A stretch of DNA of 64,000 nucleotides. It comes from Halomonas urmiana. Lineage in GTDB: Bacteria > Pseudomonadota > Gammaproteobacteria > Pseudomonadales > Halomonadaceae. This document shows, one piece after another, positions 10,925 through 19,864 of the stretch (within the stretch, counting starts at the first letter, position 1; each line of letters opens with the position of its first letter). Made by a program: the position numbers and the translations under genes. The stretch lies in contig NZ_VBUI01000003.1 in assembly GCF_005780185.1 (NCBI RefSeq), forward strand, positions 1 to 64,000. Direction: 5' to 3'. The notes below the pieces were generated by a model, which saw only the letters and a program-made list of their open reading frames with translations, searched no databases and was not told the DNA's origin.

Positions 10925-11779
10925 TCAACGCAGCAGCAGCACCGGTATGTGCGACTTGCGCAGCATCTCGCTGGTGGTACTGCCTACCAGCAGGTGGCGG
11001 ATATGTGAATGACCGTAGGCGCCCATTACCAGCAGGTCGATGCTGTGCTCCTCCTGGTAGGCATGGAGCGTCGCCTCCACTTCGCCGGCGCGGATGGCGC
11101 CCTCGGCCTCATGGCCCTCATCACGCAGGGCCTTGAGCGCCCAGTCGAGCTGGGAGCGGTTGTCGCCGGTCTCGGCACCGACGATCACGACATGTACCGG
11201 AATCCCCTCGAACAGCGGGCTCTTGGCCAGCATCTCCACCCCCTTGCGGGTGGTCTTGCTGCCGTCGAAGGCCAGCATCACCTTCTCGGGAGCCTTGTAG
11301 GTGTGGGGGACCATCAGGATCGGCCGATGAAGAGTACGCACCACCCGCTCCAGATTGGAACCCAGGTGGCCGCTGTTCTGGTGGGCCGTCTCGCCACGCT
11401 TGCCCACCACCAGCAGGCGAATCTCTCCCTGGAGTTCCTCGAGGGTCTCCACCAGCGTGCCATTGCGCTGGCGGCCGGAGGGGTCTCTCACGCCATCCTC
11501 GACGGCCCGCTCGATAGCCGCCTTGATCATTAGCCGGCCCTGTTCCTGGGCCACCTTGGCGCGCTGTTCGTCGAGTTGGGCGAACTCCTTGAGCAGTCGC
11601 TCACGACCGCCAGCCAGCAAGTTGCCGGAAAGGTTTCGCTCTTCCGGCGGCAGGTGGTTGTCGTTCACGTGCAAGAAGGTCAGCGGGGCACCCAGTGCCA
11701 GGCTCGCCCAGGCGGCGTAGTCGCTGACGCCCTCGGAAAACTGTGAGCCATCGATGGCGGCCATTACCTGTTCTGTCAT
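10925..11779 (-). CDS. Tandem universal stress protein (UspA family)
   Basis: The 284-residue cytoplasmic protein holds two Usp domains, about 1-145 and 150-284. The second ends with GAYGHSHIRHLLVGST, matching the G-2x-G-9x-G-(S/T) ATP-binding motif. The first carries the similar VGKRGETAHQNSGHLGSNLE, with the same spacing start. Two-domain Usp proteins of this length are common. AGGA precedes the start and a strong terminator follows the stop. It lies next to nhaB and sulP on the same strand but with an 85-base gap, so it probably has its own promoter. Confidence 0.92.
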   Translation of the reverse strand: MTEQVMAAIDGSQFSEGVSDYAAWASLALGAPLTFLHVNDNHLPPEERNLSGNLLAGGRERLLKEFAQLDEQRAKVAQEQGRLMIKAAIERAVEDGVRDPSGRQRNGTLVETLEELQGEIRLLVVGKRGETAHQNSGHLGSNLERVVRTLHRPILMVPHTYKAPEKVMLAFDGSKTTRKGVEMLAKSPLFEGIPVHVVIVGAETGDNRSQLDWALKALRDEGHEAEGAIRAGEVEATLHAYQEEHSIDLLVMGAYGHSHIRHLLVGSTTSEMLRKSHIPVLLLR

Positions 11780-11864
11780 TCTATACGTATCCTTTTGATT
11801 GGCTTGTGGATCCTCGCCCCTTCCCGCTTGCCGACAGGAACGCGGAGCCTCGAGTTCATCGGCC

Positions 11865-13472
11865 TCAACTTACCCAGTGGGTCACTCCCCAATAACCGAC
11901 CAGGGTCATCACTACTGCATAGGGGAAGGCCATGATCACCATCCTGCCGTAGGAGAGCCGCAGCAGCGGCGCGATAGCTGAGGTGAGCAGAAACAGGAAA
12001 GCGGCCTGTCCGTTGGGGGTGGCCACGCTGGGCAGGTTGGTGCCGGCATTGACGGCGATGGCCAGCAAGCGGAACTGTTCGGCGCCCAGGTCGCCGCGCA
12101 GGAAGGCCGCCTTGAGCTCGCTGATATAGACGGTGGCCACGAAGACATTATCGGAGATCGCCGAGAGCAGGCCGTTGGCGAAGAACAAGAGCCCCGCCTG
12201 CCCTTCTGCCGGCTGGGCCAGCACCATCTCGATAAAGGGCTGGAAGAGGTGCTGGCTATGGATCACCGAAACCACGGTGAAGAAGACCACCAGCAGGGAG
12301 GTGAAGGGCAGCGCCTCCTGGAAGGCCTTGCCGATCTGGTGCTCGTCGCTGACGCCGTTGAAGCTGGTCAGCAGCACGATCACCGCCAGGCCGATCAGCC
12401 CCACCTCGGCCAGATGCAGGGCCAGGGCCGCCACCAGGAAGACGGCCACCAGGGCCTGGGCAATCAGTTGGGCACGTTCCCGATTGGTGCGCTTGCTGGC
12501 CTTGTAGTGGTCATAGTCCTTGAGAATCTTGCGAATGGTCTTGGGCATGGCGGCGCCGTAGCCGAACCACTGCAGCTTCTCCAGGGCCAGGCAGGTGAGC
12601 AGCCCCGCCACCAGCACCGGCAGGCTCACCGGCAGCATATTGAGGTAGAAGTCGGCGAAGCCCCACTCCATCTCCTTGGCGATCAGCAGGTTCTGGGGCT
12701 CGCCCACCATGGTGGCCACGCCGCCCAGGGCGGTGCCCACGGCGCCGTGCATCAGAAGCGAGCGCAGGAAGGCGCGGAAGTCCTCCAGCTCGCTGCGCAG
12801 CTCGGTGCGCACCTCCTCGTCGTCGTTGTGGTCGTGGTTATGGTCGTAGCTCTTGCCGGAGGCCACCTTGTGGTAGACGGAGTAGAAGCCCACGGCGATG
12901 GCGATGATCACCGCGGTCACCGTCAGGGCATCCAGGAAGGCGCTGAGAAACGCCGCCATCACCGAGAAGAGCAGCGACAGAAGGTACTTGGAGCGCACAT
13001 GGATCAGCAGCTTGGTGAAAGTGAAGAGCAGCAGGTTCTTCATGAAATAAATCCCCGCCACCATGAACATCAGCAGCAGGATCACCGCCAGGTTGTGCTC
13101 CACCTCGCCGAGCACCGACTCCGGAGAGGTCAGTCCGAGGGCAACGGCCTGCAGGGCCAGCAGGCCCCCGGGCAACAGCGGGTAGCACTTCAGGGCCATA
13201 GCCAAGGTAAAGATAAACTGGCCCAGCAGCAGCCAGCCCAACAAGGTCCCGGACTGCTCCCCCAAGGACCAGTGGCAGAGAGCATTGAAGACGAGAAAGG
13301 CAAGAATGGTGATCTTGTACCAGATCGGCGAGTTGCCCAGGAAGTTGCGAAAGGCGCCCCCCAGCAACAATCGGGGGGAGGAAGGGCGTGGCGTGGCGAG
13401 GGTCGCTTGGTCGTGGGGCATGGTGATCAACATTGGCGTTGGAGGTAGGGATGGATCGGACCAGTCCAGCAT
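11865..13472 (-). CDS. nhaB: Na+/H+ antiporter NhaB
   Basis: NhaB exports Na+ in exchange for protons. This 535-residue multi-span inner-membrane protein matches E. coli NhaB (513): [30 protein letters not shown], and [20 protein letters not shown] are all recognisable. A histidine- and aspartate-rich cytoplasmic loop ([11 protein letters not shown]) stands near residue 215 and is unusual. The start is uncertain: ATGs at 13472, 13433 and 13421 are all in frame and none has a clear ribosome site. Homology begins only at about residue 35 of the longest form, so a shorter start is quite possible. Confidence 0.95.
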   Translation of the reverse strand: MLDWSDPSLPPTPMLITMPHDQATLATPRPSSPRLLLGGAFRNFLGNSPIWYKITILAFLVFNALCHWSLGEQSGTLLGWLLLGQFIFTLAMALKCYPLLPGGLLALQAVALGLTSPESVLGEVEHNLAVILLLMFMVAGIYFMKNLLLFTFTKLLIHVRSKYLLSLLFSVMAAFLSAFLDALTVTAVIIAIAVGFYSVYHKVASGKSYDHNHDHNDDEEVRTELRSELEDFRAFLRSLLMHGAVGTALGGVATMVGEPQNLLIAKEMEWGFADFYLNMLPVSLPVLVAGLLTCLALEKLQWFGYGAAMPKTIRKILKDYDHYKASKRTNRERAQLIAQALVAVFLVAALALHLAEVGLIGLAVIVLLTSFNGVSDEHQIGKAFQEALPFTSLLVVFFTVVSVIHSQHLFQPFIEMVLAQPAEGQAGLLFFANGLLSAISDNVFVATVYISELKAAFLRGDLGAEQFRLLAIAVNAGTNLPSVATPNGQAAFLFLLTSAIAPLLRLSYGRMVIMAFPYAVVMTLVGYWGVTHWVS

Positions 13473-13572
13473 CGCGCCGGGGAAGCCGGACAGGGGGAAG
13501 ATCTCCTGTATGACGGGTCATCGGACGGTCCCGTCCCGGCGAGTCCACCGGGACGGAACAACCGTCGATGCG

Positions 13573-15063
13573 TCAGTGACCGCCCATCAGTTTCTCGACG
13601 GCTTCGGGGTCATCATGCACCGCATAGCGGTCGACGATGGTGGCGCTTGCCTCGTTGAGGCCGATCATCTCTACCTCGGTGCCCTCGCGGCGGAACTTGA
13701 TCACCACCCTGTCCAGGGTCTGAACGGCGGTGATGTCCCAGAAGTGGGCGCGCGACAGGTCGATGGTGACCTTCTCCACCGTCTCCTTGAAGTCGAAGGC
13801 CTCGCCGAAGCGCTCGGAGGAAGCGAAGAACACCTGCCCCACCACCCGGTAGATGCGCCGGCTCCCCTCGTCGGCCTCCTCGCTGCCGATGTAGAGGATG
13901 TTGCCCACCTTGTTGGCGAAGAACATGGCCGCAAGCAGCACGCCGACGAAGACGCCGATGGCCAGGTTGTGGGTCCCCACGGTCACCACCACGGTGGCGA
14001 CCATAACGAAGTTGGTGCTCATCGGGTGCTTCTTGAGGTCCTTGATGGAGCTCCAGCTGAAGGTGCCGATGGCGACCATGATCATCACCGCCACCAGCGC
14101 GGCCATGGGAATCTGGGAGACCCAGTCGGCCAGGAACACCACCATCAGCAGCAGCGACACGCCGGCGATCAGGGTCGACATGCGACGGCGACCGCCGGAC
14201 TTGATGTTGATCACCGACTGGCCAATCATCGCGCAGCCCGCCATGCCGCCGAGCAGGCCGGCACCGATGTTGGCGATGCCCTGTCCCTTGCACTCGCGGT
14301 TCTTGTCACTGCGGGTGTCGGTCAGGTCGTCGATGATGGTCGCGGTCATCATCGACTCCAGCAGGCCCACCACGGTCAGCATCAGTGCGGTGGGGAAGAT
14401 GATCGTCAGAGTCTCGAGGTTGAGCGGCACCTCGGGCCACAGGAACACCGGCAGGCTATCGGGCAACTCGCCCATGTCACCGACGCTGCGGATCTCCATG
14501 CCGGTCATCATGTAGACGGCGGTCAGCACCACGATACAGACCAGCGGCGAGGGGATGGTCTTGCCGATCACCGGTACCAGGGGGAAGCCGTAGATGATCG
14601 CCAGACCGGCCAGCGTCATGGCGTAGACGTGCCAGGTCACCCCAGTCAGTTCCGGCAGCTGGGCCATGAAGATCAGGATCGCCAGGGCGTTGACGAAGCC
14701 GGTGACCACCGAGCGCGACACGAAGCGCATCAGCTCGGCAAGCCTGAGATAGCCGGCGATGATCTGCAGCACCCCGGTCAGCAGGGTCGCGGCCAGCAGG
14801 TACTCCAGGCCGTGCTCCTTGACCAGGGTGATCATCAGCAGCGCCATGGCGCCGGTGGCCGCCGAGACCATCCCCGAACGCCCGCCGGTAAAGGCGATGA
14901 TCACGCAGATCGCGAAGGAGGCGTAGAGGCCGACCTTGGGGTCGACCCCGGCGATGATGGAGAAGGCAATGGCCTCGGGGATCAGCGCCAGGGCGACGAC
15001 GATGCCCGCCAGGGTGTCGCCCTTGAGATTGGAGAACCAACTCAATTTCATTTTTTCGTACAT
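13573..15063 (-). CDS. SulP family anion transporter with STAS domain
   Basis: This 496-residue inner-membrane protein has about 10-12 membrane segments followed by a C-terminal STAS domain (about 400-496). The N-terminal [20 protein letters not shown] and the [19 protein letters not shown] stretch are typical of SulP carriers. Family substrates are sulfate, bicarbonate or other anions, often with Na+. The length is short and BicA-like, so a bicarbonate/Na+ symport role is possible, but the sequence does not settle it. nhaB lies 100 bases downstream on the same strand. Confidence 0.92.
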   Translation of the reverse strand: MYEKMKLSWFSNLKGDTLAGIVVALALIPEAIAFSIIAGVDPKVGLYASFAICVIIAFTGGRSGMVSAATGAMALLMITLVKEHGLEYLLAATLLTGVLQIIAGYLRLAELMRFVSRSVVTGFVNALAILIFMAQLPELTGVTWHVYAMTLAGLAIIYGFPLVPVIGKTIPSPLVCIVVLTAVYMMTGMEIRSVGDMGELPDSLPVFLWPEVPLNLETLTIIFPTALMLTVVGLLESMMTATIIDDLTDTRSDKNRECKGQGIANIGAGLLGGMAGCAMIGQSVINIKSGGRRRMSTLIAGVSLLLMVVFLADWVSQIPMAALVAVMIMVAIGTFSWSSIKDLKKHPMSTNFVMVATVVVTVGTHNLAIGVFVGVLLAAMFFANKVGNILYIGSEEADEGSRRIYRVVGQVFFASSERFGEAFDFKETVEKVTIDLSRAHFWDITAVQTLDRVVIKFRREGTEVEMIGLNEASATIVDRYAVHDDPEAVEKLMGGH

Positions 15064-15480
15064 GCTGCGGTCCAGTCAGGGGATGAATCAGTTCAGCCTC
15101 GTGACACGATAGCGATGACGCACACAGCCACCCGACACCCAGATAGGCGCAGAGCAAAGCAATGAAATGTGGGAGTCACGCACGTATCGGGTCAGAGATA
15201 ACGCCTTTGACGTAGCGTGAGGATCGGGCGTGTCGCCTCGTTGACAGCGGGCGAGCCCAGAAGGGGGGGAGCGCTAGGGCGGAGTCATCAGCCCTGAGAA
15301 AGAGGTTGTCATGGGGTGCTTTAGCCTTCTATCGCGATGATCGACATCGTCCATAGCACCAGGGCTTGCCCGGTGAAATTGCATGTCATCCCGTGGAAAG
15401 CTGAGCACTCTACCAAAATTCATGCTGCATTGCACACTTGAGGGCGGTATGCGCAGGATAGGATTTCTCTCAGCCTGGCC

Positions 15481-15536
15481 AGACTCCAGACTCCAGACTC
15501 CAGACTCCAGACTCCAGACTCCAGACTCCAGACTCC
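15481..15536. repeat. 7-bp tandem repeat, eight perfect copies
   Basis: The unit AGACTCC is repeated eight times without error, followed by one altered copy (AGGCTCC). It lies outside any credible gene. Perfect copies of a short unit suggest slippage and a variable copy number among strains. Confidence 0.95.
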
Positions 15537-15764
15537 AGGCTCCGATGCGGATGTGCGGTGTCGGCGACCCCAAGCTTCAAGCGAGTGCATAGCAGGGTCC
15601 TGAGAGCGCCGACGGAGTTCTTTATCACCTGCGCATTGAGAGCATCAAGCGGCAGGATACTTATGTGCGCTCGTCCTCCCCCGCCAGCTCTGCGCTCACG
15701 CTGCCGCATCGACCGTGGTTCGGGTTACCTCCTCCCACCAGCAAGCTGCTGCTGATGGATATTG

Positions 15765-15796
15765 AAAGGCCCTTCCTTAACTGAGGTTGGGCCTTT
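15765..15796 (+). terminator. Orphan rho-independent terminator
   Basis: AAAGGCCC (15765-15772) pairs perfectly with GGGCCTTT (15789-15796) over a 16-base loop. On the plus strand the stem is followed by a pyrimidine- and T-rich tail. No plus-strand gene lies upstream, so it may end a small RNA. Confidence 0.6.
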
Positions 15797-16083
15797 CTTC
15801 GTTGTGACCTTGTCCACAAGGCTGATTCTTGTCTCTGCATTTCTGTCGCAAAACACAAGATACGCCGATTTCCAAGGCACGAGGCACAACATAGAGTGCT
15901 TTTCTGGCCCCATCAAGTGGATAACCTGTGGATTGGCTGTGGCCGTCCGTGGGACGGATAGCTTAGGTAACGATCTTGATCAGAGACATAGAGTCATGTT
16001 GGTGATTGTGAAGGCAGAGCCCTGAGGCTAGGATGCCATAGTTCCCTACCCAATCAGGTGTCACACTTTAGGAAAATCTGTTT

Positions 16084-16168
16084 CTCGGCGTGGCGCGTAA
16101 GTTGTTGTTTGGATTCAAAATCCGCCGGGTGCAAGCCCTTGTCGGTTCGAGTCCGACCGCCGGTACCA
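16084..16168 (+). pseudogene. Decayed tRNA-Leu (CAA), possible attachment-site remnant
   Basis: From 16111 to 16168 the sequence is an intact tRNA-Leu 3-prime half. It has anticodon loop TTCAAAA (CAA at 16116-16118), a long class II variable arm (GGG/CCC), a T stem of five perfect pairs around TTCGAGT, and the acceptor strand followed by ACCA. The 5-prime half is broken: the D arm lacks the invariant GG and cannot pair, the lower anticodon stem mismatches, and two acceptor pairs fail. The intact/decayed boundary falls in the anticodon stem, the usual crossover site of tRNA-integrating elements. Confidence 0.7.
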
Positions 16169-16267
16169 GCACCACCACGCCCTCCGCGGCGCCTCCCCAG
16201 CACCACCCTTATCTCTATCGATCGATCCCTGCGCTCTCCACGAGGCGTGGCGTTTTCGTGTGCCTGC

Positions 16268-17092
16268 TCAGTCGACGCTGGTATCCCGAAAGCCGGCGTT
16301 GATCAGGCAGTAGAGCCCGTAGCCGAACAGCCCGAGGGCCACCGCGCCGAGCAGCCAGGGGCCGAAGGGCTGGGCGGCGAGCACGGTCAGGGCGCCGCCC
16401 AGGCCCTGGGCCTGGCTGGGGTCGGTTCGCCAGGCGGCGATGCACAGGAACAGGCCGATGATCAGGAAGACCACTCCGCGCGCCGAGAGGCCCCAGCGAG
16501 TGATGCCCTCGAAGAGGCGGCGCTGGCCGGTGCTCATCTGCCGGTGGTGCCAGTTGCCGAGGTAGGTGCGGGCGAAGGCGCGCCACAGCTGGCGCAGGCC
16601 GATCCCCAGGAACACCAGGCCGACGGCTAAGACCAGGATGACGCCTCCCCGGTGGCTCATCAGCAGGGCGGTGCGGTCCTGCGTCTCGGCCTCGCCCGAC
16701 GACATCGCCGCATTGCGCAACAGGTCGATGCAGTAGACCCCGAGGCTGGCGTGGATGAGGCTGCTGATCGTGAAGCCCAGGCGCGTGACGAGCCCCTTGA
16801 GCCCGCGGCCGACCTCCTCGGTATCCAGCAGCGCCTGGAGCAGCCGCCAGAGGGCATAGGCGAACAGTCCCGCGCCGAGCAGCCCCAGCATGGTGTCGCC
16901 GAAGGGCTGGTGGACCAGCTGGTTGATGGCCGCCTTGGTGCCGGCATGGCTGCCGCCCAGGCCGGCCGCGGCCAGCGCGGCCAAGCCCCCGACCAGCAGG
17001 TAGACCACGCCCTTGGCGACATAGCCGGCCCGCGCCGCCAGGGCGAGGCCTCGCTTGAGGCGTCTCTTCGGATGGGTGTCTGTGGCTGCCAT
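16268..17092 (-). CDS. DUF1206 membrane protein
   Basis: The 274-residue protein has six predicted membrane helices arranged as three similar pairs, the DUF1206 pattern. Each repeat opens with a short amphipathic RxGyxxkGvvY-like segment, seen as ARAGYVAKGVVYLLVGGLAA, then RLGFTISSLIHASLGVYC, then RWGLSARGVVFLIIGLFLC. Function of the family is unknown. GGAG precedes the ATG. It is the last gene of a three-gene minus-strand set with exoD and a small membrane protein. Confidence 0.85.
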   Translation of the reverse strand: MAATDTHPKRRLKRGLALAARAGYVAKGVVYLLVGGLAALAAAGLGGSHAGTKAAINQLVHQPFGDTMLGLLGAGLFAYALWRLLQALLDTEEVGRGLKGLVTRLGFTISSLIHASLGVYCIDLLRNAAMSSGEAETQDRTALLMSHRGGVILVLAVGLVFLGIGLRQLWRAFARTYLGNWHHRQMSTGQRRLFEGITRWGLSARGVVFLIIGLFLCIAAWRTDPSQAQGLGGALTVLAAQPFGPWLLGAVALGLFGYGLYCLINAGFRDTSVD

Positions 17093-17134
17093 GGGGGCTC
17101 CGTGGCGTCGGGAGCGCTGTCGAGAAGGGATGCC

Positions 17135-17749
17135 TCAGGCCAGGCCGACGATGACCAGGGCCAAGGTGCCGAAGGTCAGTAAGTAGCCTAGCAGGGCCAT
17201 CAGGCCGTCGTGGGCGAGCAGCGCCAGGGCGAACAGCGTCAGGGCGAGCCCCGCGCCGTTGGCGGTGAAGGGCACTACCTCCATGGGCGGCATGGCCAGG
17301 GCGATCAGCAGGCTGGTCATGGCCACGGGGAGGTGCGCAGGCTGGCGGATGAGCAGCGTCAGGCGCGGCTTGAGCAGGCGATCGATCCAGCGCGCCGGTC
17401 GCTGCATCCAGCGGATGACCGCGATGAAGCGTGCCCGGGAGACCCGGCGACGCAGCAGCCAGCTCGGCAGCCAGATGTGCTCCCGGCCGGCCAGCAGCTG
17501 CGCGGCGGCGAGCACCACTAGCATCGCCATCAGGGTGGGCACGCCAGGGATGTCGCCGATCAACGGCGCCAGGGTGACGAGTCCTGCCACCAGCAGGAAG
17601 GGGGCGAAGGAGCGCCGCCCGAGGCTGTCGAGGATCGCCTTGAGGCTGACGCTCTCGGCGTGGTCCCCGGCCCGCTGGACCCGCGCCAGCAGCCGGCTCA
17701 GGTCGCCCGGGGAGCTTTCCGACTCGCGGTCGATGGCCTCACCGGCCAT
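17135..17749 (-). CDS. ExoD family membrane protein
   Basis: This protein of about 204 residues matches ExoD, first linked to exopolysaccharide synthesis and alkali tolerance in rhizobia. It has an N-terminal soluble part with SLKAILDSLGRRSFAPFLL, then about five membrane segments with the family stretch LIGDIPGVPTLMA. The start at 17749 was chosen because the longer frame to 17908 overlaps a better small gene. It overlaps the stop of that small gene by 11 bases, consistent with coupling. Alkali tolerance would suit a saline habitat, but the role is inferred from the family. Confidence 0.85.
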   Translation of the reverse strand: MAGEAIDRESESSPGDLSRLLARVQRAGDHAESVSLKAILDSLGRRSFAPFLLVAGLVTLAPLIGDIPGVPTLMAMLVVLAAAQLLAGREHIWLPSWLLRRRVSRARFIAVIRWMQRPARWIDRLLKPRLTLLIRQPAHLPVAMTSLLIALAMPPMEVVPFTANGAGLALTLFALALLAHDGLMALLGYLLTFGTLALVIVGLA

Positions 17750-17894
17750 GGCGCTTGCGTGTCCACAGCAGCAGGACACCGAGCAGCAGCAGGGCGGGGC
17801 CGACGAAACCGACGGGGCTCTGGGTCTGCCAGCCGATGATAGGCAGCAGGGCGCCGAGTATGAGCAGGGCGATGGCCAGGGTGCGAACCGACAT
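17739..17894 (-). CDS. Small membrane protein (51 residues)
   Basis: The protein is two hydrophobic segments, LAIALLILGALLPIIGW and VGFVGPALLLLGVLLLW, ending in a basic tail TRKRHGR. GGAG lies eight bases before the ATG. The frame stays open upstream, but no ribosome site supports the longer form. It overlaps exoD by 11 bases and starts that operon. Function is unknown. Confidence 0.65.
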   Translation of the reverse strand: MSVRTLAIALLILGALLPIIGWQTQSPVGFVGPALLLLGVLLLWTRKRHGR

Positions 17895-18108
17895 GGTGGG
17901 CTCTCCATACGGGTGTCCGGCCAGTGTAACTGCTTGATCGCCCGAGCTGCAGTCTCCCGATGACCGGCTCGCGGAGGGACTGTCGCCGCCTGACGGGATG
18001 GCGTAGAGTAACTGATTCACAGTCCTTCGCCCTTTTGTCGGTGGAGGGCTGTTTTCGTTGGCAACCCCGCAAGCGTGCAATCAACGTTGACGGTGTTCTG
18101 GAGGCCTT

Positions 18109-18522
18109 ATGACGACGCGTCCCCCCCTTATCATCAACCGGCTCGATGCCGAGCGGCTGCAGCGGCTCATCGACGCTGCCGACGACGACACCCTGGCGGT
18201 GGCCGAGGCCCTCGAGGAGGAGCTGGCGCGCGGCGAGGTCGTCGACCCGGAGGTCATCCCCGAGGACGTGGTCAGCATGTGCAGCCAGGTGCAGTTCACC
18301 GACCTGGGCCGCGACCGCCAGATCATCCGCACCCTGGTCTATCCCCATGCGCTGAGCACTACCGAGGACGGCATCTCGGTGATGGCGCCGGTGGGCGCGG
18401 CCCTGCTGGGGCTGCGCATCGGCGATACCATCGCCTGGCCGCTGCCGGGCGGCCGCGAGTCGCGGCTGCGCATCGATGCCATCCTCTGGCAGCCCGAGCG
18501 GGAAGGCCAGTTCCACCGGTAG
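18109..18522 (+). CDS. rnk: Regulator of nucleoside diphosphate kinase (Rnk/GreA C-terminal family)
   Basis: The 137-residue protein has a short helical N-terminal part and a C-terminal GreA-like FKBP-fold domain, with VSMCSQVQFTDLGRD and the SVMAPVGAALLGLRIGDTI signature of Rnk. Rnk binds RNA polymerase and affects nucleoside diphosphate kinase levels and alginate formation in Pseudomonas. GGAG stands seven bases before the ATG. It is a single plus-strand gene. Confidence 0.9.
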   Translation: MTTRPPLIINRLDAERLQRLIDAADDDTLAVAEALEEELARGEVVDPEVIPEDVVSMCSQVQFTDLGRDRQIIRTLVYPHALSTTEDGISVMAPVGAALLGLRIGDTIAWPLPGGRESRLRIDAILWQPEREGQFHR

Positions 18523-18596
18523 GAGTCTGTCGTGCATCTCCCGCCGCTGTTCAAGTCCAGTCGATCACTCGGCCGGCTACCCCACTCTGCAGAGCA

Positions 18597-18827
18597 TCAC
18601 GGCGTTGTGCACCGGTGTTCCGGGGTCCTCGAGGCGATCGCCATGGCCTCGCCTAGGCTGGTGGTTACCGCATCCCAGGGCAGCGGCGATCCGGCGTGGT
18701 GGCAGTGGTAGAGTGCGTCGCCATCGATCTCGACACGATGGATATCGTTGCCTTGATCGTCCTGCCACCAGTCGGCATGGACGTGCTGCCAGCTGGATGC
18801 GAGCGGGGTGGCAATGACGATGGTCAT
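18597..18827 (-). CDS. Small hypothetical protein
   Basis: This 76-residue protein has no domain I recognise. It is rich in histidine, tryptophan and acidic residues (for example HVHADWWQDDQG and LYHCHHAGSP). A GAGGAG site precedes the ATG by about eight bases, supporting translation. It is divergent from the LysE-type gene, with a palindromic operator in the shared upstream region. Confidence 0.6.
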   Translation of the reverse strand: MTIVIATPLASSWQHVHADWWQDDQGNDIHRVEIDGDALYHCHHAGSPLPWDAVTTSLGEAMAIASRTPEHRCTTP

Positions 18828-18976
18828 GATGGCTGTCTCTCCTCAAGTATCTTGTAAGGGCGCTGGCTCAGGATGCTTGACGGTATGTGCAGGTGAGGGT
18901 CTTGCCGCCCGTGCCAGTGGGAGCGGGAATCGAGTTTGCGGCTACATGGTTCCCTATTCGCTCAGGCTAGTATAAA

Positions 18977-18998
18977 AACAGTGTTTGTAAACACTGTT
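18977..18998. promoter_or_regulatory. Perfect 10-bp-arm palindrome, probable operator
   Basis: AACAGTGTTT and AAACACTGTT are exact inverted repeats separated by GT. The site directly follows TATAAA (18971-18976) and lies about 90 bases upstream of the exporter ATG and 150 upstream of the divergent gene. Its size and form suit a TetR-family dimer. No such regulator is encoded in the window. Confidence 0.65.
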
Positions 18999-19086
18999 CT
19001 CTAACTGTTGACTCTAGGTCTGCGGCTATGTGACCAGCGAGAATAGCCGTGAACCACAGCAATACCCGGGATTCAGGAGGCGGTAC

Positions 19087-19704
19087 ATGCCCTTTTCGTT
19101 ATGGCTGTCACTGGCCGCGGTCTGTGCCATGGGCGCCATGTCGCCCGGCCCGAGCTTGGCCATGGTGTTGCGCCACACCCTGGGCGGCGGGCGCATGCCG
19201 GGCGTCTCGGCGGCGCTCGCCCATGCCCTGGGCGTGGGCCTCTATGCCCTGCTGACGGTATGGGGGCTGGGCGCGGTGATCGTGCGCCTGCCGGCGCTGT
19301 TCCAGGTGATCACCTGGGCGGGAGCCGCCTACCTGGCATGGCTCGGCATCAAGGCCCTGATGGCCGGCCGCGCGGGCGCCCTGAACGCCACGGGCAGCGC
19401 CACCAGCCGCCGCCAGGCCGCCCGCGAGGGCATGCTGGTGGCCCTGGCCAACCCCAAGTTGATCCTCTTCTTCATCGCTCTGCTCAGCCAGTTCGTCACG
19501 CCGGAGATGAGCCTCGCGGCCAAGGCGCTGGTGGTCGGTACGGCGATGGTCATCGATGCCGGCTGGTACGTGCTGGTGGCGGTGGGCCTGTCGCACTCGC
19601 GGGTGCTGCCGTGGCTGCAGGCGCGAGCCCACTGGCTCAATCGCCTCACCGGCGTGCTGCTGCTGGCGCTGGCGCTGCGGGTGGTGGCGGGGCCGCTCGG
19701 CTGA
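19087..19704 (+). CDS. LysE family amino-acid exporter (RhtB-like)
   Basis: The 205-residue protein has about six membrane helices and the LysE/RhtB N-terminal motif GAMSPGPSLAMVLRHTLGGG, followed by GxxYLAWLGIKAL and LVALANPKLILFFIALLSQF. This family exports amino acids or homoserine-type compounds. The start at 19087 was chosen for the AGGAGG six bases upstream; the longer frame from 19030 has no ribosome site. The upstream palindrome suggests induced expression. Substrate cannot be read from the sequence. Confidence 0.9.
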   Translation: MPFSLWLSLAAVCAMGAMSPGPSLAMVLRHTLGGGRMPGVSAALAHALGVGLYALLTVWGLGAVIVRLPALFQVITWAGAAYLAWLGIKALMAGRAGALNATGSATSRRQAAREGMLVALANPKLILFFIALLSQFVTPEMSLAAKALVVGTAMVIDAGWYVLVAVGLSHSRVLPWLQARAHWLNRLTGVLLLALALRVVAGPLG

Positions 19705-19864
19705 TGCTCTCGACCGACCCCGTCGGCTGATGATGTCGATTGAATCAACTGACTAGTTCTCTCGATGGACCGCCAACGTTGATTCGTATGATGCACCTTG
19801 AGCCGTTGAGTCAGGCGTTTTGCTGGTAGGCTGAACACGAGTCTACTGGCTGGAATCATCCTGG

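Larger units (their letters stand above)
15064..16110. other. Gene-poor lower-GC gap
   Basis: About 1 kb between sulP and the decayed tRNA holds no convincing gene. Open frames here are low-complexity products of the 7-bp repeat or lack ribosome sites. Base composition is clearly more AT-rich than the flanking genes. Contents I can see are the AGACTCC repeat at 15481-15536 and a hairpin terminator at 15765-15796. Confidence 0.6.

Noticed and set aside
12249..15165. Very long plus-strand frames opposite nhaB and the SulP gene
   Set aside because: The products are rich in H, Q, G and A in the manner of antisense readings and no domain is recognisable.
15274..15709. Minus-strand frames reading LESGVWS repeats
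   Set aside because: They are only translations of the 7-bp DNA repeat without ribosome sites.
15905..15940. Two TGTGGAT-like words resembling DnaA boxes
   Set aside because: Both differ from the consensus and no cluster, AT-rich unwinding region or dnaA/gidA neighbour supports an origin.
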